Shown: positions 45,333 to 54,772, counted from the stretch's first letter. The stretch is 64,000 nt of DNA from Bacteroidia bacterium (GCA_025454955.1 JALONL010000010.1:62001-126000), one strand, 5' to 3'. Numbers and translations are program-made. Notes: generated from the letters alone by a model not told the origin.

Positions 45333-45944
45333 TTACAACACCCCGAATTCCCAGCCGTCGTTAAGCATGGTTTCGATGTAACGCGGCAGGGCGTAAAGCA
45401 TACGCGGCGCGGCCTTCAAACTGTCGTGAAAAACTACTATGGAACCGGGGCGGCTGTACAGCAATGTCATTTCGAGACAGGCATCGCCCGTAAGCCCGGG
45501 GTCGAAATCGCAACTGAGTACATCCCACATCACTACCTTGTACTGCTTGCGTATGGCATGGTGCTGCGAGGGGCGCATACGGCCGTAGGGCGGACGAAAC
45601 AAATTGCTGTCCACACAGCCCGCGCATTGTTGCACATTGCGCAGGTAGGCCATGCGCGGGTGTTTCCAGCCATCGAGGTGGTTAAATGTATGGTTGCCAA
45701 TCCGGTGTCCTCCGGCAACCAACTGCGCAAACACTTCGGGATGTTTCTGCACATTATCGCCCACGCAAAAGAATGTGGCTTTTACGCCAAACTGTGCTAA
45801 AACAGCCAGTGCCCCGGTGGTTACACCGGGCACTGGTCCGTCGTCGAAAGTAAGGTAAATGATTTTTTGCCGGCCGGGCATTCTCCACAGTGCTCCGGGA
45901 TAAACCTGTTGCAGCAGGCGGGGCGGGCGCACCAGGGTGTTCAT
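45333..45944 (-). CDS. Polysaccharide deacetylase family protein (NodB domain)
   Basis: A 203-residue NodB-domain carbohydrate esterase: YLTFDDGPVPG holds the catalytic and metal Asp, GNHTFNHLDGW the metal His pair, FRPPYGRMRPSQ the third motif, and VVFHDSLKAAPRML the last. No signal peptide is visible, so it may be cytoplasmic or exported in another way. It could deacetylate N-acetylated sugars of peptidoglycan or an exopolysaccharide. It begins 12 bases after the stop of the DUF2723 gene, so they are probably cotranscribed. Confidence 0.88.
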   Translation of the reverse strand: MNTLVRPPRLLQQVYPGALWRMPGRQKIIYLTFDDGPVPGVTTGALAVLAQFGVKATFFCVGDNVQKHPEVFAQLVAGGHRIGNHTFNHLDGWKHPRMAYLRNVQQCAGCVDSNLFRPPYGRMRPSQHHAIRKQYKVVMWDVLSCDFDPGLTGDACLEMTLLYSRPGSIVVFHDSLKAAPRMLYALPRYIETMLNDGWEFGVL

Positions 45945-45955
45945 GCCGCGTGCAG

Positions 45956-48900
45956 TTATTGTCCGCCGCCTCCGGCCTTAGGCTTGTTGCCCGCAGGCAC
46001 TGCAGGCGCAGTGGCTGCGGGTGCGGCCGAAGGTTGTGCTCCGCCATTGCCCTGTACGGGTGCCAGAGGCTTCTGACCGGGCTGCAGCACCGAGTCCTGA
46101 ATGCTTGGCGGCAACGGCATTTGCTGCGGCTGTATGTAGCGCGAGAAATCTATACCAAGCTCGGTGGCCTTTTTCGTAAACTGGTTCATGAGCTCGGTCT
46201 GGTTGTTGTCGCGGGCATTGCGATAGAGAATGGCGAAACTGTACTCCAGACGGCTCAGTTCGTTTTGCATATCGTCGCCGCCTTTCGATTTGAGCATGAG
46301 TTTGTTCGAGTAGTTAATCTCTTCTTCGAGATAGGCCGACATTGAGCGCGAAAGTTTGTTGGCTTTTTCCACTGCACCGGCGCGGTAATACTGCTCTACC
46401 ATGTAGGTCATTACCGGCTCGTAGGGCACATGCTTCACGGGCATCCAGCGCTGGCAACTGTCGAGCAGGGTTACTGCCTTGTCTTTCATGCCATCGTCTA
46501 TGAGGAAGCGGGCGAGTGAGGTAATCTGCAAACGCTGGTTGGTGGTGAAGCGGCGGTTGTTTTCGTCCATATAAATAGACTTGGTAGTATCCTGCAGGCC
46601 GCCCCATTCAAAGTCTTCCATAATGGTTTTGTACATTTTTGCAGGCTGGCAGCGCACCACGCCACCGGCAAACTCGTCTTTGCGGTCGCCGCGCATGGGT
46701 ACAAGGCGGTAGGCCAGTCCTTCGAGCTGGAAGAAATCGTCGAGACCGAGGTAGCTGTCGTTTCCGGCGGTTACGGCGAAGTACATGGGGCGTTTCCATT
46801 TGCCGGTAGCCAGCAGGTCGAGCATCATCAGCTCCGATTTAAGCAGGTATTGCTTGTTGATGGTCCACTCGATGCGGTCGAGCACGAGGCTGTCGGGCAT
46901 ATCGGCCGGAATGGCACCGCTGGCGCGGGCTGCGGCTTTATCAACCTTGAGGTAGAAATTGCGTGTGGGCAGGCGGAAGAGTGTGTCCACAAAGCTCTCG
47001 TTGTTGTCGTCGCGGCCGCGGCGCAGGTCGAGTACGCTCTGATCGCGTTTGTGAATCTTCGAAAGCGCATCGCCTACTTCCATGGCCGGAGCTTTGGGGT
47101 CGCCAAGGAATACCTGATCGGCCAGGCCCTGGCGGGTGTCGTTGGCGGTGAGCGAGAAGGGAAGCGCGTCTGAGTCGTAAGCCTTGCGGCGGGCCTGATC
47201 GATGTACCAGTCGGTATTGAGCAGACTCAGGTTGAGTACGCGCACATCGGTACGGTAGCCTTCCACTTCCTGGCAATACCAGAGCGGGAAGGTGTCGTTA
47301 TCGCCGTTGGTAAAGAGTATGGCGTTTTTGGCGCAGGTAGAAAGGTAGTTCTTGGCAAAGTCGCGTGCCGTGTAGCGGTGCGAGCGGTCGTGATCGTCCC
47401 AGCCCTGTTTAGCCATGATAAACGGAATGCCTGCACCAATTACCGTGGCCAGACCGGCACCGGCAATGCCTTTTATTTTGGCGGCGCTGCTGAACATTTC
47501 GTAAATGGCATACACGCCCAACCCAATCCACAGCGCAAATGCGAAGAACGAACCCACATAAGCATAGTCGCGTTCGCGCGGTTGCAGCGGATACTGGTTA
47601 AGGTAAAACACAATGGCCAAACCGGTAAAGAGGAACAGCAACAACACTACCAGCGCACTGCGCCAGTCGCGGCTGAAATGGAAGAGCATACCGATAATGC
47701 CCAGCAGCAGGGGCAGGTAGAAGAATGTATTACGTGCTTTGTTGTGGGCCAGACGGGCAGGCTGGTTTTTGGTCCAACTGCCACCGTCAAGGGCAGAAAT
47801 GCCCGACAGGGTGCCGCCTTCCACTCCGGGACGATGTCCCTGATAATCGTTCTGACGGCCTACGAAGTTCCAGCCAAAATAGCGCCAGTACATCCAGTTC
47901 ATCTGGAACCGCACCATGTAGGTAAGGTTGGCTTTCATGGTGGGCACTACAAGCGGATCGGGATTTTCGCGGTTCTGTGAGCGGGGATCGGCATATTTTG
48001 TAATGCGGTTATGTCCCTTTTTCATTACGTCGCCCCAGAACTCGTATTCGGGTACGTGGCTGCGGTTGTTCATTTCCCACATACGGGGCAGTACAGTGCT
48101 CAGTTCCTCGTCGAAATTGTAGATAGACTGTTTGCGAGAATCTACAATGGTGTACTCGCCGGCGGCGTTGTTGCGGCCATATACCGGTGTGCCGTCGTCG
48201 GCCTGATTTTCATCGTCCAGCATGGCGTTGTAGTACGGGCCATAAAGCAAGGGCCAGTCTCCATACTGTTCGCGGTTGAGGTACGAAAGCAGGCTGATGG
48301 CGTTTTCGGGGTTGTTTTCGTCCATGGGCGTATTGGCCTGCGAACGGATTACAAGTACCGCAATGGTTGAATAGCCAATAAGCAGCACGGCAAACGACAT
48401 GAGTGCCGTGTTAAGTATTTTGAGGTTGTTGCGGTACCAGTAAATCAAACCGCCGGTAGCTGCCGCAGTAAGGAATATCATGCCTCCTTTGGTATAAATA
48501 GATCCGCCCAGCAGTGCAAACAGGAAGAACAAACCGGTGCTGATGTAAAACAGTTTGCGGATTTTCTCGGAACCGGTTACGGTGAAATAAATTCCCGACA
48601 CGATAAAGCCGATGAGCAGCAGCATAAACACCACGGTGCCCGAGTTAAACGGCATACCCAGCGAGTTCACAAAAAACAATTCGTAGTTGGCAATGCCGCT
48701 TACAATACCGGGAATAATACCGTTCTGAATTACACCGAGAAGAATTACCGAAACCACGCCGGTAATCAGTACGCCTAATGTGCTGGGCTTGAAACGCTTG
48801 AAATACACCACAAACACAATGGCCGGAATGGCCAGCAGGTTAAGTAAGTGTACACCAATGGAAAGGCCCACCATGTAGGCAATAAACACAATCCAGCGGT

Positions 48901-49420
48901 CGGCGCGCTCGCTGTCGTCGGCATCCCAGCGAAGAATGGCCCAGAACACCACGGCGGTAAAGAACGACGACATGGCGTAAACCTCGCCCTCTACGGCCGA
49001 GAACCAGAACGAATCGGAGAATGTATAGGCCAGACTGCCCACGGCTGCCGAGCCAAGCACCGCCCACAAGCGGCCACCGTCGAAGGTTTGCCCCATGGCA
49101 TTTACCAAGCGACGACCCAGCAGCGTAAGCGACCAGAACATAAACAAAATGGTAAATGCCGACGACAGTGCCGACGACATATTGACCCAGAAAGCCACCA
49201 TGCTTTCGTCGGAAGCCATGAGCGAAAACGCACGGCCGATGAGCAGGAAGGTGGGCGCTCCGGGCGGGTGACCTACTTCCATCTTGTAGGCGCAGGCAAT
49301 ATATTCGCCGCAGTCCCAGAAACTGGTGGTAGGCTCAATGGTAGAGCAGTAGGTGAAGGCGGCCACGAGGAAAATTCCCCAGCCAATAACGTTATTAAGC
49401 AATCGGAAACTTAAGTTCAT
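45956..49420 (-). CDS. DUF2723 large membrane protein, putative protein/lipid-linked sugar transferase
   Basis: A 1154-residue protein. The N-terminal ~180 residues hold the DUF2723 motif (FWDCGEYIACAYKMEVGHPPGAPTF) within a GT-C-like multi-span region of ~10-13 segments that runs to ~residue 670, including an acidic first loop. A soluble region follows (~680-1100), then a Pro/Ala/Gln-rich tail (PLPPSIQDSVLQPGQ ... AAPAATAPAVPAG). Human TMEM260, which has DUF2723, is a protein O-mannosyltransferase, so an O-glycosylation role in the envelope is plausible but unproven here. It is the longest gene in the window and sits upstream of the deacetylase. Confidence 0.87.
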   Translation of the reverse strand: MNLSFRLLNNVIGWGIFLVAAFTYCSTIEPTTSFWDCGEYIACAYKMEVGHPPGAPTFLLIGRAFSLMASDESMVAFWVNMSSALSSAFTILFMFWSLTLLGRRLVNAMGQTFDGGRLWAVLGSAAVGSLAYTFSDSFWFSAVEGEVYAMSSFFTAVVFWAILRWDADDSERADRWIVFIAYMVGLSIGVHLLNLLAIPAIVFVVYFKRFKPSTLGVLITGVVSVILLGVIQNGIIPGIVSGIANYELFFVNSLGMPFNSGTVVFMLLLIGFIVSGIYFTVTGSEKIRKLFYISTGLFFLFALLGGSIYTKGGMIFLTAAATGGLIYWYRNNLKILNTALMSFAVLLIGYSTIAVLVIRSQANTPMDENNPENAISLLSYLNREQYGDWPLLYGPYYNAMLDDENQADDGTPVYGRNNAAGEYTIVDSRKQSIYNFDEELSTVLPRMWEMNNRSHVPEYEFWGDVMKKGHNRITKYADPRSQNRENPDPLVVPTMKANLTYMVRFQMNWMYWRYFGWNFVGRQNDYQGHRPGVEGGTLSGISALDGGSWTKNQPARLAHNKARNTFFYLPLLLGIIGMLFHFSRDWRSALVVLLLFLFTGLAIVFYLNQYPLQPRERDYAYVGSFFAFALWIGLGVYAIYEMFSSAAKIKGIAGAGLATVIGAGIPFIMAKQGWDDHDRSHRYTARDFAKNYLSTCAKNAILFTNGDNDTFPLWYCQEVEGYRTDVRVLNLSLLNTDWYIDQARRKAYDSDALPFSLTANDTRQGLADQVFLGDPKAPAMEVGDALSKIHKRDQSVLDLRRGRDDNNESFVDTLFRLPTRNFYLKVDKAAARASGAIPADMPDSLVLDRIEWTINKQYLLKSELMMLDLLATGKWKRPMYFAVTAGNDSYLGLDDFFQLEGLAYRLVPMRGDRKDEFAGGVVRCQPAKMYKTIMEDFEWGGLQDTTKSIYMDENNRRFTTNQRLQITSLARFLIDDGMKDKAVTLLDSCQRWMPVKHVPYEPVMTYMVEQYYRAGAVEKANKLSRSMSAYLEEEINYSNKLMLKSKGGDDMQNELSRLEYSFAILYRNARDNNQTELMNQFTKKATELGIDFSRYIQPQQMPLPPSIQDSVLQPGQKPLAPVQGNGGAQPSAAPAATAPAVPAGNKPKAGGGGQ

Positions 49421-49597
49421 AGTAACGTAGAAGGTTACAACGGGTTGTTGTTGTTCGACGGCGAAGATAGGTAATATGAACCATCAGAAAGTGCTAAAAT
49501 GGGGGCTTTATGCCATAAAAATTGCAAAAAACACCCTTTTTTTATGGCTTGTTAACACCACCTCCCGTCGCCGCCCCCGAAAATTTTAACCGTAAAA

Positions 49598-49629
49598 TTT
49601 GGCCGAATCAATTCTGCCACTTACTTTTG
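49598..49629 (+). promoter_or_regulatory. Promoter of tRNA-Gln
   Basis: TTTG (49598-49601), a 20-base spacer and TACTTTTG (49622-49629), an exact TAnnTTTG. The start would be near 49635. A 9-bp hairpin (AAACCGGAT/ATCCGGTTT, 49642-49668) lies between the predicted start and the tRNA and would be in the 5' leader. Confidence 0.65.
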
Positions 49630-49673
49630 TCGTCCCAAAATAAACCGGATTGTATTTTTATCCGGTTTTACAC

Positions 49674-49746
49674 TGGCCGATGGTGTAACTGGCAACACGT
49701 CTGGTTTTGGTTCAGAAGAGTCCAGGTTCGAGCCCTGGTCGGCCAA
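49674..49746 (+). tRNA. tRNA-Gln (anticodon UUG)
   Basis: A cloverleaf of 73 bases. The acceptor stem TGGCCGA pairs perfectly with TCGGCCA and A is the discriminator base. The anticodon stem is TCTGG/TCAGA around the loop TTTTGGT with anticodon TTG. The T-arm is GGTTCGAGCC-like (CCAGG TTCGAGC CCTGG). CCA is not encoded. It reads CAA codons. Confidence 0.95.
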
Positions 49747-49838
49747 CAGATTCCCTCCGCACTTGCTGCGGGGGGATTTTTGTTTTTCGGGTGGTGGTTG
49801 GCGCAATGTCCACAGCCGTTTTTCCGCCTCAAATAAAT

Positions 49839-49846
49839 TACCTTTG
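49839..49846 (+). promoter_or_regulatory. -7 box just upstream of panD
   Basis: TACCTTTG, an exact TAnnTTTG, ends 8 bases before the panD ATG (49855), so a transcript from here would have a leader of only a few bases. A T-rich stretch (GTTTTTCC) stands about 20 bases upstream as a weak -33 element. Confidence 0.45.
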
Positions 49847-49854
49847 TCGCCGTC

Positions 49855-50208
49855 ATGCTCATACAAGTGATGAAATCAAAGATCCACCGGGTTCGGGTAA
49901 CCGAGGCGGATCTCAATTACATTGGCAGTATTACCATTGATGAAAATCTGATGGATGCCGCCAACCTCCAGGAAAACGAAAAAGTGCAGGTGGTAAACAT
50001 CAACAACGGCGAGCGCCTTGAGACGTATGTCATAAAAGGAGTGCGTGGTTCGGGTGTAATTTGCCTCAATGGCCCGGCAGCCCGCAAAGTGGCCGTGGGC
50101 GATATTGTAATTATCATCGGCTACGGCCTTATGGATCAGGAAGCGGCACGCAGTTTCCGTCCGGCAGTAGTTTTCCCCGACGAACTCACCAACCTGATCC
50201 GCTCCTGA
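49855..50208 (+). CDS. panD: Aspartate 1-decarboxylase
   Basis: A 117-residue PanD, the pyruvoyl enzyme that makes beta-alanine from aspartate for pantothenate and CoA synthesis. The self-cleavage site is Gly24-Ser25 in NYIGSITID; the Ser becomes the pyruvoyl group. [22 protein letters not shown] and [11 protein letters not shown] are family-typical. Length and start ([13 protein letters not shown]) match the family, so the ATG at 49855 is kept over one at 49870. The stop overlaps the next ATG (TGATG), so translation is likely coupled. Confidence 0.95.
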   Translation: MLIQVMKSKIHRVRVTEADLNYIGSITIDENLMDAANLQENEKVQVVNINNGERLETYVIKGVRGSGVICLNGPAARKVAVGDIVIIIGYGLMDQEAARSFRPAVVFPDELTNLIRS

Positions 50209-51221
50209 TGGCCGAACCCAGCCCGCTCCGCAACGCCATACGCATTGGTATTTTTCTGCTCATCGGCGGGGCGCTGGTGGTGCTGCCATTTATGTGGTTT
50301 ACACCCGAAGAAAAAGCCGCGTTTTTCGATGCGGTAAAACGTGCCGATTATTTCTGGATGGTGGTGGCCATTGGTATTGGCTTTCTGGCGCACCTGAGCC
50401 GGGCTGTTCGCTGGCGCATGCTCATGGAGCCGCTCAACCACCATCCGCGCCTGAGCACCACGTTTGCGGCGGTAATGATTGGCTACTTAGCCAACTATGC
50501 CGTGCCGCGTCTGGGCGAAGTTTCGCGCTGTGGTGTGCTTAAACGTTACGACAATGTGCCGTTTACCGAATCGTTCGGGACGGTAATTGTGGAGCGGCTT
50601 TTCGATTTGATGACGATGGTGCTCATTTGCGTAATTACACTCATTCTTCAGTTTGATAAACTTTCGCTGGCGGCCGATCAGTTTTTGTTTTCCAAAATCC
50701 GCGCATTCGGTTCGGGCATTATGCAAAGTCCCACCAAGCTCATTATTCTGGCTGCGGTGCTGGCGGCTGGCGTGGCCGGGTGGCTGTTTATTCGCAAGCG
50801 CCTCAAGGGTGCGCTGGGCGATAAAGTGCGCAGTTTTGTAAAAGGATTTACCGACGGACTCAAGGCTGTGCGCAGGCTGCGCAATCCGTGGATGTTTCTG
50901 GTGCATTCGCTGTTTATCTGGGCCATGTACTGGCTGGCGCTGTTTGTGTGCTTTTTCTGCCTGCCCGAAACCTCGCACTTTACGCTTAACGACGGGTTGA
51001 TTCTTCTCATTTTCGGCACCATTGGTGTGGTGTTTACGCCCGGCGGATTGGGCGCCTATCAGGGACTTGTGGCCGGGGTGCTGTTTACGCTGTATAAGTT
51101 TCCCACCGAAATCGGAACGGCTTTCGGGTGGATTGCCTGGGTGCCGCAGTTGCTGTGTGTACTGCTGTTCGGACTTATTTCTGTAATTATGCTACCGCTG
51201 CTAAACCGCAAAACCACATGA
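50208..51221 (+). CDS. Lysylphosphatidylglycerol synthase-like (UPF0104) membrane protein
   Basis: A 337-residue polytopic protein of the UPF0104/LPG_synthase transmembrane family, with about eight segments. Characteristic parts: LSRAVRWRMLMEPL, IGYLANYAVPRLGEVSRCGVL, VIVERLFDLMTM and a final PGGLGAYQGLVAGVLF. Members are flippase-like and are linked to lipid or polyprenol transport. The start overlaps the panD stop (TGATG), and the ATGA at its end overlaps the next start, so the three genes form one unit. Confidence 0.87.
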   Translation: MAEPSPLRNAIRIGIFLLIGGALVVLPFMWFTPEEKAAFFDAVKRADYFWMVVAIGIGFLAHLSRAVRWRMLMEPLNHHPRLSTTFAAVMIGYLANYAVPRLGEVSRCGVLKRYDNVPFTESFGTVIVERLFDLMTMVLICVITLILQFDKLSLAADQFLFSKIRAFGSGIMQSPTKLIILAAVLAAGVAGWLFIRKRLKGALGDKVRSFVKGFTDGLKAVRRLRNPWMFLVHSLFIWAMYWLALFVCFFCLPETSHFTLNDGLILLIFGTIGVVFTPGGLGAYQGLVAGVLFTLYKFPTEIGTAFGWIAWVPQLLCVLLFGLISVIMLPLLNRKTT

Positions 51222-51718
51222 AAGCACATCCCGATTTTATGAGCCGCAAATTTATGAGCCGCGATGCGCTGGCCCTGCTGCGCCAGCAGTTGCGCTTCTT
51301 TGGCCGCAAAGTGGTTTTTACCAACGGCTGTTTCGATCTGCTGCACCTCGGGCATGTGGACTATCTAGCCAAAGCGGCCTCTTTCGGCGATTATTTAATT
51401 GTGGGTCTCAACAGCGATGCATCGGTAAAACTTTTGCAGAAAGGCCCCGCGCGCCCGCTACAGGACGAGCACTCGCGCAGCCACGTACTGGCGGCTTTGC
51501 ATGTGGTGGATGCCGTGGTGTTGTTTGACGAGGAAACACCTTACGAACTCATCAAATTCATTCAGCCCGATGTGCTGGTGAAAGGTGCCGATTATAAAGT
51601 AGAGGAAATTGCCGGGCACGATATTGTGCTGGCGGGTGGAGGTAAGGTGGAACTGGTGGAATTTGTGCCGGGGTATTCTACGTCAGCTATTGAGCGGAAG
51701 ATTAAGGGCGAGTTGTAA
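51218..51718 (+). CDS. Nucleotidyltransferase, RfaE2-like (heptose-1-phosphate adenylyltransferase domain)
   Basis: A 166-residue cytidylyltransferase-fold protein equal to the C-terminal domain of HldE/RfaE: VVFTNGCFDLLHLGHVDYL with the HxGH motif (43-46), IVGLNSDASVKLLQKGPARP and KGADYKVEEIAGHD. It should load AMP onto D-glycero-D-manno-heptose 1-phosphate, giving ADP-heptose for lipopolysaccharide core. The kinase half is not in this window. The start overlaps the UPF0104 stop by 4 bases. Confidence 0.9.
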   Translation: MKAHPDFMSRKFMSRDALALLRQQLRFFGRKVVFTNGCFDLLHLGHVDYLAKAASFGDYLIVGLNSDASVKLLQKGPARPLQDEHSRSHVLAALHVVDAVVLFDEETPYELIKFIQPDVLVKGADYKVEEIAGHDIVLAGGGKVELVEFVPGYSTSAIERKIKGEL

Positions 51719-51727
51719 GATGCAGCG

Positions 51728-51770
51728 GAGATTGTGCAGTAAGCACAATCCGATGAATACTTTTTCGGGA
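51728..51770. terminator. Bidirectional hairpin between convergent genes
   Basis: Stem GATTGTGC/GCACAATC (51730-51737 with 51743-51750) with a 5-base loop; a TTTTT run follows about 10 bases later on the plus strand. It separates the rfaE2-like gene and the convergent membrane protein gene. Confidence 0.5.
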
Positions 51771-51782
51771 TATTGGGTTTGA

Positions 51783-53951
51783 TTACTGATAGACTTTTAT
51801 CTCCAGATCATCCCACCATACCATTTCTTCGCCCCTGTCGTAATTCCAGAGGAAGAATTTTACGCTGCTCTCTTCAAAATTCTGTGGAATTTCGAAGCGG
51901 AGAGTGAGCAGTTGCCAGCCGCGGGAATTGGTGGTTACCGGCACATCCGACGAAAGATTTAGCTGTTTACTTGCGATGTTGAGGCTGCGCTTTGAGGTGT
52001 TTCCCTTGCACCAGATGCTTATCTCGTATTTCATTCCTTTGGCCACGGGCAGCACGAGCCCGCCTGCATACGCTTCGCGGGAGGTGAATGCGAGCGATGT
52101 TTTTCCGCTGAGTGCCTGTGTGCTGTTGCGCAAATTGGCGTTGCCAATGTAAAGCCGTTTTTGGGTGGTGGAAAAGGCACTGTCGCCAAGCAGGGTTTCA
52201 AAATCGGAAGTAATGGTGGCTACTGGTTTGAACACATTTGCGGTTTGCGAAGTGTCGGAGGTAACTAACCAGAATTGTTCGCCCGAACGCGGGTGGCGGT
52301 AAAGCAGGCTGCATTTTGTAAAACTTCCTGCGCTGTCGGCCGGTTGCGAAAGCTTTTGTATTTCGGCCAGGGCATCGGTACTGTCGGATGGATTGATGTA
52401 GTAGAGTATTTTGGGATAACGGGCAATGATGTCGCTGAGGGTAAATGAGTGAATGTAATTGGTGTATTGTGCAATGCCGGGTTTAAACATCCAGCAATCG
52501 GGGTAGTACCGTTTGATTACAGCGGCATACTCTGTCCGTATTTTTCCCGAAAAAGCCACTCCGAAATCAAACCCGCAAAATGCCGAAGGGCCGTTGCTGT
52601 ATCGTGAAGCAAATACTACGGGTGTTTTTCCCTGCGATAGATAAAACGCCATTGTTTCACCATTAAAATCCTGCCGTGCAAAACTGAACTGATAATACGG
52701 CGAATGCATTCGGAATAAAAAGAGACACAACACGCATACACCTGCAAAACTCCAGGCCGGTTTCGATTGCTGCATACGTGTTTTCAATACGGGCCATAAA
52801 TCGCCGCAAAGCAGCGCCAGTGCAAGCAATGCCACCGCACTGAAAATTTGCACCGAGATAAGATAATGGTAGGCAAACGCCTTCGAAGCCATTGCCAGAT
52901 TGAGCAAAGCCGCCACACTTACACCCGCCAGCAGCCTGAATTTTAGCTGGTGCGGTTCCATCCATTTTTTGAAGCGGATAAATCCCGCCAGTATCATCAG
53001 CACACTCAATCCGATAATGATAAAATAGGTTCTGCTGTGATAAAGATGGGTGAAGCAATTGTTCCAGAACTCGGCCTTGCTGGCAAAACCTTCTTCGCCC
53101 GATCCGTATTTTCCTTTGTGGGTGAGGATGCCAAAGATGAAATGAAAGAAGTCGCCAATTTTTTCGCGTGCCGGGAAAACGAAAATCAATACGGCAATAA
53201 AAGTAAAACCAAGGTATGCGGCTTTGTATCGGTTGCCCGCCAGCATGACCAGCGGAATGGCACACACCGCCACGGCCGGAAATTTGCTCACCATCATAAA
53301 CGCAGTGGCCACGCCGAAAGCTGCGGCATACTTTAGTTTTACACCAGGTGTGAGATTTTCGTTATACAACAGGTGCACGCATATTCCGCTCATTATAATT
53401 CCGCCGGTAATGAGCAATCCTTCGGGCATAAGTGCGGTAAAATAAATGACTAAGTATTGCGAGAAAAACAGGATGCACTGCATAAGCAAAGTGGCTGCCC
53501 ATTTGCCTCCCGATTTTTTCCACGTAAACATTCCCAGCCAGAATATGAGCAGCGTGTTGAGCACAAACATGGCTACGCGGCAGGCTGTAATGTAGGTTTC
53601 GGGATTGGCAATTACATCGTCGGTAAGCGAGGGTGCGCTGCGGAAAAGGTACACGGCGCGGATAACCACGGCGGCAAATACCTGCACGGTGGTTCCCGGA
53701 TTATCGGTGTGGCCAATGTCTGACGAGCCCTGCGCCAGTGTTAAGCCGTTCATGAGGTAGGCGTAGGCCGGGTCGGAACTTTGTGTGTGCGTTACCGGAT
53801 ACTGGCGCAGTTGCATGAGGCCGAGCAGAAATACCAGCAGGGGCAGGACGAGCATTATCAAATAATGTCGGGCAGAATTTATTGCCGCAAATCCGGATTT
53901 TATTTCGGGGGCTTCTTGCATTCCGGAACTAAGATAATTGGTTTGGGCCAA
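51783..53951 (-). CDS. Polytopic GT-C-like membrane protein with C-terminal jelly-roll domain
   Basis: A 722-residue protein: about 10-12 hydrophobic segments up to residue ~430, a soluble middle and a final ~130-residue beta-sandwich (KGMKYEISIWCKGNTSKR ... MVWWDDLEIKVYQ) resembling carbohydrate-binding modules. The first extracytoplasmic loop has SDPAYAYLMNGLTLAQGSSD and HTDNPGTTVQVF, like mannosyl- or arabinosyltransferases of the GT39/ArnT kind. It shares its architecture with the 1.6-kb protein. It is divergent from the next gene, with 41 bases between the starts. Confidence 0.7.
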   Translation of the reverse strand: MAQTNYLSSGMQEAPEIKSGFAAINSARHYLIMLVLPLLVFLLGLMQLRQYPVTHTQSSDPAYAYLMNGLTLAQGSSDIGHTDNPGTTVQVFAAVVIRAVYLFRSAPSLTDDVIANPETYITACRVAMFVLNTLLIFWLGMFTWKKSGGKWAATLLMQCILFFSQYLVIYFTALMPEGLLITGGIIMSGICVHLLYNENLTPGVKLKYAAAFGVATAFMMVSKFPAVAVCAIPLVMLAGNRYKAAYLGFTFIAVLIFVFPAREKIGDFFHFIFGILTHKGKYGSGEEGFASKAEFWNNCFTHLYHSRTYFIIIGLSVLMILAGFIRFKKWMEPHQLKFRLLAGVSVAALLNLAMASKAFAYHYLISVQIFSAVALLALALLCGDLWPVLKTRMQQSKPAWSFAGVCVLCLFLFRMHSPYYQFSFARQDFNGETMAFYLSQGKTPVVFASRYSNGPSAFCGFDFGVAFSGKIRTEYAAVIKRYYPDCWMFKPGIAQYTNYIHSFTLSDIIARYPKILYYINPSDSTDALAEIQKLSQPADSAGSFTKCSLLYRHPRSGEQFWLVTSDTSQTANVFKPVATITSDFETLLGDSAFSTTQKRLYIGNANLRNSTQALSGKTSLAFTSREAYAGGLVLPVAKGMKYEISIWCKGNTSKRSLNIASKQLNLSSDVPVTTNSRGWQLLTLRFEIPQNFEESSVKFFLWNYDRGEEMVWWDDLEIKVYQ

Positions 53952-53992
53952 TCAGATTTCTGATATTTTTACGTCTCTTAACCCTTAAACAC

Positions 53993-54772
53993 ATGCGCAG
54001 AGGTATCAGTTCCGAATGGATTATTGTACTTACAATTCCTTTGGTATTATGGTTTGCATATTCTGTAAAAACAACAAACTATACTGAGAGTGCTGTTCCC
54101 GTTCGACCCGTTTCGGGTTTTGATTCTTCAAGGGCGGCAATACAGTTCACCAGGGCTGATACTGCGGCTTTCCCGGCCATTTTTGAAGCAGCATTCGACA
54201 GTACTGCCGTTGTTTCACAGCACAATGAATTGTATCGTTTCCGGTTGCTGCCTGTGGGTTTGTTGTATTCGCACACCGGAAAAATAGTTGTGTGCGACCC
54301 TATCAACTCGCACATTGCATCGGCGGTGTGCGATACATTTCCCATTGGCAGCTATTCGGTGGAACTGGCGCTGGCCAGCACACAGATGGGCGAAACAGTA
54401 GCCCTGAGCAGGGTGAAATTTTCTGAAAAGCCCGTCAAGACCTGGAGCATGGCTCGCTGGCCGGGACAAATACCGCGCGCGCTCAAAGATTCAATTTGCT
54501 ATGCTTTTCCTGTGGATGCAGGCCTGGCAATTTTTGCCGACTCGGTTTCCAATAAGCATCTTGTGACTCATTTTGATAAGTACTCGGATGATATATTTAT
54601 GAGTCGTCCGCATTTACAAAGGTTTTTTGGTCATACGCTTTATTTCGACCGTTATACTGTAACTTCTTTTCAAACCGGCGATGGTGACGGACGTTATTGC
54701 GTTTATACAGGCCGTGATGCGGAAGGGAAAATTTGCCGGCTGCTTGTTGATTTTGGTTTTTTCAGGTGGTAA
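53993..54772 (+). CDS. Membrane-anchored hypothetical protein
   Basis: A 259-residue protein with one N-terminal hydrophobic segment (WIIVLTIPLVLWFAYSV) and a periplasmic domain with no family I recognise. The body is beta-rich (HNELYRFRLLPVGLLYSHTG, VCDTFPIGSYSVELALA). It is divergent from the GT-C-like gene and followed 48 bases later by radA, without a clear terminator between. Confidence 0.6.
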   Translation: MRRGISSEWIIVLTIPLVLWFAYSVKTTNYTESAVPVRPVSGFDSSRAAIQFTRADTAAFPAIFEAAFDSTAVVSQHNELYRFRLLPVGLLYSHTGKIVVCDPINSHIASAVCDTFPIGSYSVELALASTQMGETVALSRVKFSEKPVKTWSMARWPGQIPRALKDSICYAFPVDAGLAIFADSVSNKHLVTHFDKYSDDIFMSRPHLQRFFGHTLYFDRYTVTSFQTGDGDGRYCVYTGRDAEGKICRLLVDFGFFRW

